From Pseudomonadota bacterium (GTDB taxonomy: Bacteria > Pseudomonadota > Gammaproteobacteria > Steroidobacterales > Steroidobacteraceae): DNA of 40,904 nucleotides. The stretch's first letter is position 1. Each line of letters starts with the position of its first letter. Positions 17,492 through 25,291 of this stretch are shown one piece after another. The position numbers were made by a program, and so were the translations under genes. The stretch covers positions 1 through 40,904 of the forward strand of contig JAJZLX010000253.1 in the NCBI GenBank assembly GCA_021850555.1, given 5' to 3'. The notes under the pieces are model-generated. The model was not told where the DNA came from, made no database searches, and saw only the letters and a list, made by a program, of their open reading frames with translations.

Positions 17492-18526
17492 TCAGGGTAT
17501 GGACCCCCCGCTTTCCCGAACCGATCGATAACCCACAATGAGCTCCCCGTCCCGATGAGTGACGGTGATGGGCTCGATTCGGGCAATGCGCTCGAGCGTG
17601 GCGTCGACGTTTCGGACGCTGAACGCTCCGCCGATCCTCATCCGCGCGGCGCGTGGATCGGCGATGACGATGCGCTGGGACGTGTAACGGCTGAGATTGC
17701 CGATGAATCGCGACAGCCGCTCTCCCCGGGTCTCGATCATGCCCTGGCGCCAGCGAATGACGCTCAGGGCGCGCACGGGGTGCACATCGGCCACCAAGCC
17801 CACCGGGGAGTACTCGATCTGCTCGTTGCTGGTGAGCCGGCGGCTCCAGGACGGCCGTGCGGCCGGCACGCTGCCCAGTCCCTCGACCGACACCTTGCCG
17901 CTCACCACGGTGACGACGACGTTGCCATCCGCCTTCTGGTACACGTCGAATCGCGTACCGAGCACCTGCACCTCGCTGTGTGCCAGCAGGATACGGAACG
18001 GGCGGCTTGGGTCGTGCACCACTTCGAAGAACACCTCCCCGCCGAGCAGCCGAACCCGCCGATTCTCGGGACTGCCTATCCATTCCAGCCGTGTACGCGT
18101 ATTGAGGTAGGCGACGCTGCCGTCAGGCAGCACGACACTGTGCATCTGCCCGACCCCGGCCCGATACATCCGAGGCAGATAGCCCTGGTCGTTCAACCAC
18201 AGCCACCCGACCATCACGGCGGCGAGCACGGCGACCACCGTCACCGCGGAGAGCCACAAAAAACCCGCCCGCGGGCGCTTGCACGACGCCGTCTCGGCGA
18301 TGCTCTCGAGCACCTCGGCCTTCACAGGACCCGTGAGGTCCGCCGCAACATCGCATATGGCCCGCAACTCGCGGAATTCCCGTGCATGCAGCGGCTCGGC
18401 GAGCCAAGCGGTAAAGGCGTACCGGCGCCGCGGGGCGAGGGGCTCGTCCAGGGAGACCACCCACGCCGCCGCCTGCCCGCGCACACGGCGGCACCGCCAC
18501 CCGGAAAGCAATCCGCCGAAACTCAA
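17492..18526 (-). CDS. FecR-family anti-sigma / sigma regulator
   Basis: FecR proteins cross the inner membrane and relay a signal from a TonB-dependent receptor to a FecI-type sigma factor. The N-terminal cytoplasmic part spans about residues 1-85. A single transmembrane segment follows (FLWLSAVTVVAVLAAVMVGW), then the FecR domain (VVLPDGSVAYLNTRTRLEW...VRLLGGEVFFEVVHDPSRPF). The C-terminal end has an STN-like fold (LSRFIGNLSRYTSQRIVIAD). The start is TTG at 18526, overlapping the sigma stop as TTGA, which suggests translational coupling. The likely partner receptor is at 19518-22511, which carries an STN domain. Confidence is high for the family, moderate for the pairing. Confidence 0.88.
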   Translation of the reverse strand: MSFGGLLSGWRCRRVRGQAAAWVVSLDEPLAPRRRYAFTAWLAEPLHAREFRELRAICDVAADLTGPVKAEVLESIAETASCKRPRAGFLWLSAVTVVAVLAAVMVGWLWLNDQGYLPRMYRAGVGQMHSVVLPDGSVAYLNTRTRLEWIGSPENRRVRLLGGEVFFEVVHDPSRPFRILLAHSEVQVLGTRFDVYQKADGNVVVTVVSGKVSVEGLGSVPAARPSWSRRLTSNEQIEYSPVGLVADVHPVRALSVIRWRQGMIETRGERLSRFIGNLSRYTSQRIVIADPRAARMRIGGAFSVRNVDATLERIARIEPITVTHRDGELIVGYRSVRESGGSIP

Positions 18527-19092
18527 TCGACCTCCGCCAAATCAATGCCTTGAGACGATAACCTCGTACGACACTGCTTCAATGCCCGGGTCATGCGCTT
18601 ATCGACCCGCTTCTCAGAGATACCGAGCCGACCGGCGATCTCCTTGCGCGATTTGCCCTGGACATGCGCCATGACGAACACCTCACGCAGAGTCGGGCGC
18701 AGTCCCTTGATGACCTGCATCAGGTGCTTTCCGATCTGATCGGCCAGGACTTTGCGCTCCGGGCCCAGATCCTGGTCGGGGACCTCTTCCATTCCCGCGG
18801 ACCCCGCGAACAGCGTGCTCTCCAGCCGCCGCCGCCTAAGACGCATGAGGGCGAAATTGGTCGCGATCTTGAACAGCATCGCGCGCGGGAACTCGAGCTG
18901 CTCCGGGCGATACATCCTTTGCAGCTTCTCGTAGGCATCCTGAGCCACCTCACGGGCCAGATCCGCTCTGCCGAGCATCTGGGTGAGGTATGCGAGCAAC
19001 TGTGCCTCATTGGTCCGGCACAGCCGCGCGAAAAATTCGTTGCCCCCCCCTGTTCCGGGGAAACGTCTCACTTCGCCCAATGTCTTGTCCAT
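18523..19092 (-). CDS. ECF sigma factor, FecI type
   Basis: The 189-residue protein has sigma region 2 (AREVAQDAYEKLQRMY, then RAMLFKIATNFALMRLRRRR) and region 4 with a helix-turn-helix (GLRPTLREVFVMAHVQGKSRKEIAGRLGISEKRVDK). It lacks sigma regions 1 and 3, as expected for ECF factors. AAGGA lies about 7 nt before the ATG. It is coupled to the downstream fecR-like gene and divergent from the lasso precursor gene. The 246-bp space between the two starts is AT-rich around 19170-19200. It probably directs transcription of the receptor or precursor once released by FecR. Confidence 0.88.
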   Translation of the reverse strand: MDKTLGEVRRFPGTGGGNEFFARLCRTNEAQLLAYLTQMLGRADLAREVAQDAYEKLQRMYRPEQLEFPRAMLFKIATNFALMRLRRRRLESTLFAGSAGMEEVPDQDLGPERKVLADQIGKHLMQVIKGLRPTLREVFVMAHVQGKSRKEIAGRLGISEKRVDKRMTRALKQCRTRLSSQGIDLAEVD

Positions 19093-19154
19093 TCCCTATT
19101 CCTTGCCTACTTAGATGCGGCGGCGGAGCTCTCCCCCCACCCCGGCGAAAGATT

Positions 19155-19182
19155 TTGCGGTCGGCGCCCGTTACGCTAGACT
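19155..19182 (+). promoter_or_regulatory. Candidate promoter for the lasso precursor gene
   Basis: TTGCGG (19155-19160) and TAGACT (19177-19182) are spaced by 16 bp, a moderate sigma-70-like match. An AT-rich partial palindrome TTATTGAACATAA follows at about 19184-19196, within the divergent region shared with the sigma factor gene. I could not recognise an ECF-type promoter with confidence. Confidence 0.35.
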
Positions 19183-19338
19183 ATTATTGAACATAATGTG
19201 GCCAGGCGTACCGCGAGCATGCCCGAGGAGCTGCTTGAGCGTATGCTCTGGACAATGAGCCTGCGCAGGCGCCCATCGCGGCCGCCGATCCGGCGCGGGT
19301 AACAGATGTTGTGCGGTAACGGCAGGAGAAGTGGAGCC

Positions 19339-19512
19339 ATGAATACTCCCAAGAATGACGACCGGCTGCAGGCGATTGAGACGGATCAGGTTGAGCAGGC
19401 CGCTCAAGGTGAGGAGGCGGGGAGCCTGACGGAGCTCGGCAAGGTCTCCGACACCCAAGGGGGCATCTTCGGCTACAAGGTCGACAGCGGGCTTGGCTGG
19501 CAGTACTTCTGA
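19339..19512 (+). CDS. Lasso peptide precursor (A)
   Basis: The 57-residue precursor begins MNTPKNDDRLQAIETDQ and has an acidic leader of 40 residues. The leader ends SLTELGKVSDTQ, with Thr at position -2, the residue lasso leader peptidases require. The predicted core is GGIFGYKVDSGLGWQYF. Gly1 is the nucleophile and Asp9 would close a nine-residue macrolactam ring. Trp14, Tyr16 and Phe17 are bulky and could lock the threaded tail. AGGAGA lies 9 nt before the ATG. An in-frame start at 19306 is possible but lacks a leader-like sequence. The matching B and C enzymes are at 22524-25195. A cut after Gly41 would give an eight-residue ring but misplace the Thr. Confidence 0.85.
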   Translation: MNTPKNDDRLQAIETDQVEQAAQGEEAGSLTELGKVSDTQGGIFGYKVDSGLGWQYF

Positions 19513-19517
19513 TCGCC

Positions 19518-22511
19518 TTACCATCTCTCGGTCAGGTCCAGGCTGAGCACGCGTCCCAGGGCCTGGAAGTTGGCGATGTCGTAGCCGAATTGGCTGTTGA
19601 CGAAGGGCGGAGCGTGGTTCAGCACGTTCACCACGTTCAGCGACAGATCGGTGCTGCCCGACCGAAACGCGCCGGCCATCCGGTAGGCCACCAGCGCATC
19701 CACCGTGGTCCAAGCTGACACGTTGGACAGCGTGGTGCCGGCGGGATTGCGGTACGCACCGGTGTAGTTGATGGCCAGGTGCAACAGCCACCCCGGCCGA
19801 TCCGGCCCATGACGGCTCCACTCGACCGTGCCCCGCAACCGCAGCGCCAACGGGTTGGCCACGGTATTGAGAATGCTGACCGGCGGGGAGGTCGGGGTCA
19901 CCGTCTGCAGGAAACGGAACACGTAATTGCCTTCGAGCCCGAAGGCGAATTGGCCCCAGCGACTCGCGAATCGCTCATGGGCTTCCAGGTCGAGCCCGCT
20001 GGTGCGGGTGGCGGCCAGATTGGCGAGGCGCAGATCGATGATGGCCGCCGGCCGGCTCGACAGACAGCTCACCGCTGAGCCGACGAACTCGGGGCTTTCG
20101 CATACCGCCGCGATCTGCGCTTGGGTGGGATCGCGTGTGATCACCGCCGCCCACTCGGCCGCATGATCGAGGATACCGAGAGGGTCGGCGGCGGCGGGTT
20201 GCTCGATGCGGTTGAAGTAATCGATGGCGTAGTAAGTCAGCGACACCTCCGATCCTCTCCCGGGCGCCACATCCATCCCCGCCGTCCAGGTCTGGGCGGT
20301 CTCCTGGCGCAGGTTCGGGTTGTTCCCCTGCTCACCCAGCACCAGGGATCGTCCGGTGGAGGACTTGGGATCAGACAGCACCGTCATGAAGGCGATGTTC
20401 TGCGAGGCGTCGTAGAGATCATCGAGCTTCGGCGCCCGGAATGAGCGGCCCCAGCTGCCGCGCAGCTTCAGCCAGTGCGCCACGGTCCACTGCAGGCGCG
20501 CGGTGGGATTGAAGGTGCCGCCGAAATCGCTGTAGTGGTCGTACCGGCCCGCGAGGCCCAGCACCAGCCGCGGGGTCGCGCGCCGGTTGTGCGCATCCCC
20601 CACCAGCGGCACGTCGAGCTGGGAGAACACCGACCAAACATGGCGCCCGTACCGCGCGGCGGTCGGAAGCCCTTGCGGATCCGGCACGACTTGATGGAGC
20701 GTTTCGCTCCTGCGCTCCACGCCCACGGCAAGCTTCGCCTCCCCCGCCGGCAATCGCATCAGGGGCCCGTTCGCAACGAGGTCGCTCTCCTCGATGCCGT
20801 CGCTCGAATGCAGCCGGTAGTCGCGGCGGATGTGGGCCAGGGTGGCCGGGCTGGTGAATGAGCCGTCGCCGAAGGGATCGAACGCGGTGGCCGGGTTGGA
20901 GTCGGCCAGGGCGGCCGCGAGCTGCTGGGGATCAGGCACGTTGTATTCATCGTCGAGCAGGGATTGGTTGCCGGTGGACTCGCTCAACGTGGCCTCCCAG
21001 CCGCCGCCCAGCCGAGCCGTGAGGCCGAGCGTGCCCATGTACACGCGCGAGCGGGAAGCAAACCGGGTCGGGCCGAAGTCGCTCTGGAAGCTGTAGGAGA
21101 CCAGCGTATACGGCACGCCGGCATAGGGATTGACGTAGAAGGGGTTGGTGGCCGGTACGGTCAGCACCTGCTGATCCGGCCGGGTGCTCAGCTGCGTGTC
21201 CCGCTGGGCGTATCGGGCCTGTACGAACACCTTCAGTGCGCCGGTCAGGTCCTGCGAGGCCGCGGCGTAGAACTCGTGTGCTGTGCGCTCGGGAAAGATC
21301 TGGAACCGGGCGAAGGGGTTCTGCAGATTTATGCTCGAGGTGAGCTCGCCCGCGGTCAGCGCCTTGCCGTCCTGGCCGGCGGGGATACCATAGGCCGGCA
21401 GCAAAGTCAGGGGATCGAGAATATTGCCCGGGTTGCTGTAGTAGCTGTCGTAATTGGCGCCACCGTAGGGAGTCTTGTCGGCATTGGCCGCATACGGCCG
21501 GTTCGCCGCCGCCAGCGGCGTCGCATCGGAATATTCGTACGCCAGCATGGCGTGCCCGCCCTTCCAGCCGGCACCGAGCAGCTGCGAGACCACTGTCTCG
21601 GCACGCCCGTCCGGCGCCGTGGCGTACCTGACGTCTGTTTCGGCACCCTTGAACCGATTGCGCATGATGATGTTGACCACGCCGGCGATCGCGTCCGAGC
21701 CGTACAGCGCCGAAGCGCCATCAGGCAACACTTCGATGCGCTTGACGGCGCTCCACGGGATGGTCGACACGTCGACGAAATCGCCCGTCAGTCCTCCGAG
21801 CGGCTGGCGGTAACCGTTGACCAGCACGAGCGTGGCCCCGACCCCGAGGCCGCGCAGATTGATGCCGGCCCCATACTGGTAGTTATCGTCGACACCCAGG
21901 TCCTCGCGCGGGCCATCCATCGATACGAGCGGCAGCTCGTACAGGGCGTCCTGCACCGTGGCGTAGGCCGCCTCCGACAGCTGTTGATGCCTTATGTAAA
22001 GGAGCGGGGCCGACACGTCCTGTACGCCGCGGATGAGGCTGCCGGTCACCTCCACCTCCCGGAGCTGGCCGCCACCCGGTTGCGGATTGGAAGGGGCACG
22101 GGCGGGGCGCCGCGCGGCCTGGGCGCGCGAGGCCGGCGCGCCCCGGGGGCTCGCGGCAGACGCCGGCCGGATGATGACCGAGCGCTCGCCATCGAAAACG
22201 AAAGTGAGGCCGGTGCCCCGCAGCATCCGCGCCAGGGCAGTAGCACTGCTCATCAGGCCGGAGACTTCCCGGGTTTGGATCCTCTCGACCCGCGCCGTCG
22301 CCGCATAGATCGCCTGGACGCCCGACTGATGGTAGAAATCGAGTATGGCCTGGGGGAAAGGCTCTGAGGGAAGGTGGAACCGCTGCAGCGGCCCATTGGC
22401 CCAGGCCGGAGCGCTGAGCAGCGCCGCCAGAGCGAGGCAGGCGCGGCGCGCCCCCGCCGCGCGAAGAGACCTCGTATCCTCGCCCCTCGAGGCTTGATTG
22501 GTTTGATCCAT
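19518..22511 (-). CDS. TonB-dependent outer-membrane receptor with STN signalling domain
   Basis: The signal peptide is LRAAGARRACLALAALLSAPAWA. An STN domain covers about residues 43-115 (LQRFHLPSEPFPQAILDFYH...LTFVFDGERSVIIR). A linker, then a plug (VQDALYELPLVSMDG, LRGLGVGATLVLVNGYR, RIEVLPDGASALYGSDAIAGVVNIIM) and a 22-strand-type barrel follow, with the C-terminus LSLDLTERW. STN receptors contact a FecR-type protein and start transenvelope signalling; the FecI/FecR pair is at 17492-19092. The gene lies 12 bp downstream of the lasso cyclase in one operon, and its stop is 5 bp from the precursor stop. It probably imports or senses the lasso peptide or a complex of it. Confidence 0.92.
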   Translation of the reverse strand: MDQTNQASRGEDTRSLRAAGARRACLALAALLSAPAWANGPLQRFHLPSEPFPQAILDFYHQSGVQAIYAATARVERIQTREVSGLMSSATALARMLRGTGLTFVFDGERSVIIRPASAASPRGAPASRAQAARRPARAPSNPQPGGGQLREVEVTGSLIRGVQDVSAPLLYIRHQQLSEAAYATVQDALYELPLVSMDGPREDLGVDDNYQYGAGINLRGLGVGATLVLVNGYRQPLGGLTGDFVDVSTIPWSAVKRIEVLPDGASALYGSDAIAGVVNIIMRNRFKGAETDVRYATAPDGRAETVVSQLLGAGWKGGHAMLAYEYSDATPLAAANRPYAANADKTPYGGANYDSYYSNPGNILDPLTLLPAYGIPAGQDGKALTAGELTSSINLQNPFARFQIFPERTAHEFYAAASQDLTGALKVFVQARYAQRDTQLSTRPDQQVLTVPATNPFYVNPYAGVPYTLVSYSFQSDFGPTRFASRSRVYMGTLGLTARLGGGWEATLSESTGNQSLLDDEYNVPDPQQLAAALADSNPATAFDPFGDGSFTSPATLAHIRRDYRLHSSDGIEESDLVANGPLMRLPAGEAKLAVGVERRSETLHQVVPDPQGLPTAARYGRHVWSVFSQLDVPLVGDAHNRRATPRLVLGLAGRYDHYSDFGGTFNPTARLQWTVAHWLKLRGSWGRSFRAPKLDDLYDASQNIAFMTVLSDPKSSTGRSLVLGEQGNNPNLRQETAQTWTAGMDVAPGRGSEVSLTYYAIDYFNRIEQPAAADPLGILDHAAEWAAVITRDPTQAQIAAVCESPEFVGSAVSCLSSRPAAIIDLRLANLAATRTSGLDLEAHERFASRWGQFAFGLEGNYVFRFLQTVTPTSPPVSILNTVANPLALRLRGTVEWSRHGPDRPGWLLHLAINYTGAYRNPAGTTLSNVSAWTTVDALVAYRMAGAFRSGSTDLSLNVVNVLNHAPPFVNSQFGYDIANFQALGRVLSLDLTERW

Positions 22512-22523
22512 GTTCCCTGCCGC

Positions 22524-24353
22524 TTAAGCGGGAGTCTGCCACAGGGCGCGGTCCGGTGAGGAGATACCGCTCACCCAACGCCGCACCCAGGCCTCGACGC
22601 CGGCGTACTCCAGCAGCTCCGCGGACTCGGTCTCGATCTGCGCCCGGCCCGAGAGGGCGAGCTCGAGCCGCCCCGGATCGATCAGCCCCTCGCGAACCAA
22701 CCCGCCCTGCCACAGCAGCTCGCGCAGCAAGCCGCGGTTGCGCTCGACGGTGAGCCGCAGTTGCGCCTCCATGCCGCCCTTGTTCCGGCGGTTGCGGACT
22801 TCGGGCGGCAATTCCCCGTAAAAGGCCCGCCGCGCGATTGCCCGGTCCCAGCCGCCCGTTGTCAGCACGTCGATGGGTATGCGAAGACACAACTCCATCA
22901 ACGGCTGTGACAGCAACGGCGCGACCCGCTCCGGGTCGGCCGGCTCCCCGAGCGGGTCGTAAAAGTCGAACGGCGCGACGATCTGGTGAGCATGGAAGAG
23001 CTTTCCGCTCGGCGCGCCGCGCCGTGGCCGCAGCAACGGGTGAAGACAGTCCTGCGCCCGGATCGCCTCGATCACCGCCGCGCGGGACAACAAGGGCCGG
23101 CCCCTGCCCGCCTCCCGCGCGGGACTCCACCGGCGGCGACCGACAAAGGCGCCGAGCGTGACCCCCAATACCCGCCACACGGACAGCTCATCCATCCGCG
23201 CCGACTCGAGCAGCACGCGGCCCCAGCCGGGCCGCAGGCCGCGCCGGCGCAGGAACTCCTCCGGGGCCCACAGCGCGCACTCCTGGTAGAAGAGCTGGTC
23301 CCCCCCGTAGCCGATGAACACCGCCTCCGAAGCCGACTCGGCGGCCTGTGCGGCCTCCGGACGGCTGTGTTCCAGATAGTATGGATAGTTGGTCGGCTCG
23401 GGCGTGGGATGGATCGAAAGCAGCGGCTGCAGGCTGAACCCCGGCGGCCGAGGCCGCTCGAGCAGAGTCAGGCCGGCGGCCGCGGCCGCGGCGCGCGCGA
23501 ATCGGCGCTCGTCGAGATCCGCCTCCAGCGGGTAGTAGTGATAACAGTGCAGCCGCGGGCCCGCGGCGCGGGCGAGGCTCGCGAGGATGATCGATGAATC
23601 GAGCCCTCCGGAGAGCGACAGCAGCACGCTGCGATAGCAACCGGCCCACGCGCGCACCACGTCCCTGACACATTGGCTCATCGCTTCGGCGGCCTGACCG
23701 GCATCCTCGAGCACGTCCGCGGCGATCGAGAGAGGGTCCCAGTAAAACCGCCGCGCCACCGAGCGCGGCCGGATCTCGACACACTCCCCCGCCAGCAGCT
23801 GAGTCACCTCGCGCAACCCGGTCCGGGCGCAGTGCTCGCGCATCCGGCAAAGGCCGGCGATGAGATAGGACCAGTCGATCGTCAGGGACATTGCGCGCAG
23901 CGGCAGCACGTCCTCGATCCACGAGAAGTACAGATCGACCGCGCCGAGGCGCAGCGTATAACAGGGCAGGGCGCCGGACGGATCGCGAAGCACCCATCTG
24001 GTGTGCGAGCCGGTCTCGCGCAGAAACGCCACGTAACGGCCCCAGTACTGCTCGACCAGGCGGCGGCCGCCGCTTGCGAGCAGCGCGCGGCTGTCGCGCT
24101 CCCCGAAGGCGGCCGGCGCAGGCCTCGAGCCGTCCGCCCCCCTTGCAAAGAGTCTGCCCAGCACCACGCCCTCACCGCCGGCGAGCCGATACACCTCGCA
24201 TGAGCCGGGCCGCAGGCCCGCGCAGCGCACCTCGATGCCGCGCCCGTTCAGCACCGTCTGCCAGCCGGGCGGAAGCGGCGAGAGCAGTGCGTGCGCCTGT
24301 TGGCGGGCGTCCGGGTCCTCGTCATTCCAGGTACAGGCGACATAACGAAACAT
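22524..24353 (-). CDS. Lasso peptide cyclase (C), asparagine synthetase-like
   Basis: This enzyme should activate the core Asp side chain with ATP and join it to Gly1. The N-terminal glutaminase-like domain begins MFRYVACTWND and lacks an N-terminal catalytic Cys, as in other lasso cyclases. The ATP pyrophosphatase motif SLSGGLDSSI is at about residues 245-253, and GYGGDQLFYQ is near residue 350. The C-terminal part carries RNRRNKGGMEAQL, typical of the family. The start is the ATG at 24353, 2 nt after the B stop; an earlier in-frame start at 24536 overlaps B heavily. It has 609 residues and is the middle gene of the B-C-receptor operon. Confidence 0.9.
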   Translation of the reverse strand: MFRYVACTWNDEDPDARQQAHALLSPLPPGWQTVLNGRGIEVRCAGLRPGSCEVYRLAGGEGVVLGRLFARGADGSRPAPAAFGERDSRALLASGGRRLVEQYWGRYVAFLRETGSHTRWVLRDPSGALPCYTLRLGAVDLYFSWIEDVLPLRAMSLTIDWSYLIAGLCRMREHCARTGLREVTQLLAGECVEIRPRSVARRFYWDPLSIAADVLEDAGQAAEAMSQCVRDVVRAWAGCYRSVLLSLSGGLDSSIILASLARAAGPRLHCYHYYPLEADLDERRFARAAAAAAGLTLLERPRPPGFSLQPLLSIHPTPEPTNYPYYLEHSRPEAAQAAESASEAVFIGYGGDQLFYQECALWAPEEFLRRRGLRPGWGRVLLESARMDELSVWRVLGVTLGAFVGRRRWSPAREAGRGRPLLSRAAVIEAIRAQDCLHPLLRPRRGAPSGKLFHAHQIVAPFDFYDPLGEPADPERVAPLLSQPLMELCLRIPIDVLTTGGWDRAIARRAFYGELPPEVRNRRNKGGMEAQLRLTVERNRGLLRELLWQGGLVREGLIDPGRLELALSGRAQIETESAELLEYAGVEAWVRRWVSGISSPDRALWQTPA

Positions 24354-24355
24354 GA

Positions 24356-25195
24356 CTACACCAGCAGGATGGGCGAGTACTGTCGGACGCGATCCGGAGA
24401 GTCGTTGAACAGCACCTCGCCCCGCTGAACCCAGCAATGCGCATCGAAGGGCGCCGTCCTGACACCGAACACCCACTCCGGATACACTCCGGAGGCGGCG
24501 AGGAAGTGCACCAAGGTCAGCGAATCGAGCAGGCACGCGCGCCGGACGGTGTAGAAAAGCGGGCGCAGATGCACGAAAGTCATCAGCAACTCCCGCTCGC
24601 GCTTCGGATCGGCCCCATGCGCTGCCTGGGGCAGATGCGCCTTGCGCGCACGCACGCCGGCGACGATGGAGTGGATGGGGCGCAGCGCGAGGGAGGATCG
24701 CGCCCGCACCCAGGCAAGCGCGAAGCGCCGCAGATCAGCGGCGCTCGCCATCGGCGGCCGGTCGAAATCGAACTCGAGCAAGGTGCGCTGCACGACCGGG
24801 AGAGCGAGCGGAGTGGCGGGCCGGCCCGCCCCCGCGCCTTGCACCAGCATGCCCTGCGCAAGCAGCTTCGAGAGCAGAGCCGGGGCGCGTGGGCCGTGCG
24901 GGCCCGCCCGCCCGCTCCCGGAGGCGGCCTGTGCCGGCGCCTCCGCGCCCGGCCAACCGCGCACCCAGCCGGCCAGCAGATGGGCCGGCTGGGCCGCGAC
25001 GTATCGATCGCGCCGCAGGTCCATCAGCACTACATGCCGGCCGCAGACGCACAGATGCACGTGCGGCGCGAGCAGGTACGGTGCTTCGCCATCGTCCACG
25101 GATGTATCCCCCCTGTCCTCGCCATTTTCCTGCCGCGCTCCGAGGCGCGGGCGGGACCCGCCCGGCGCGCCTTGCGCCGCTCCCCTCTCTAGCAT
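24356..25195 (-). CDS. Lasso leader peptidase (B), fused RRE and transglutaminase-like protease
   Basis: B binds the leader and cuts it from the core. After about 40 variable residues, the segment YLLAPHVHLCVCGRHVVLMD looks like the PqqD-like recognition element (RRE). The C-terminal part is the transglutaminase-like protease: Cys221 in RRACLLDSL, His253 in FDAHCWVQ and Asp265 in LFNDSPDRV form the expected triad. Single-chain B proteins of this kind are usual in proteobacterial lasso clusters. The ATG at 25195 has GGAGG 5 nt upstream. A GTG at 25099 has AGGGGGGA upstream and would start just before the RRE, so either start is possible. It is the first gene of the operon. Confidence 0.88.
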   Translation of the reverse strand: MLERGAAQGAPGGSRPRLGARQENGEDRGDTSVDDGEAPYLLAPHVHLCVCGRHVVLMDLRRDRYVAAQPAHLLAGWVRGWPGAEAPAQAASGSGRAGPHGPRAPALLSKLLAQGMLVQGAGAGRPATPLALPVVQRTLLEFDFDRPPMASAADLRRFALAWVRARSSLALRPIHSIVAGVRARKAHLPQAAHGADPKRERELLMTFVHLRPLFYTVRRACLLDSLTLVHFLAASGVYPEWVFGVRTAPFDAHCWVQRGEVLFNDSPDRVRQYSPILLV

Positions 25196-25291
25196 GGCGC
25201 CCTCCAATAGCAAAGACGTAAATCCGGGGCAATTCACGCATATAGAGGATCCTGCCCACTTCGCCGGCCACGGTGGTACCCTTCCGGCGCC

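Noticed and set aside
20964..22367. A 467-codon plus-strand frame inside the lasso receptor gene
   Set aside because: Antisense shadow of the receptor, no ribosome binding site or domain, and a composition typical of GC-rich shadows.
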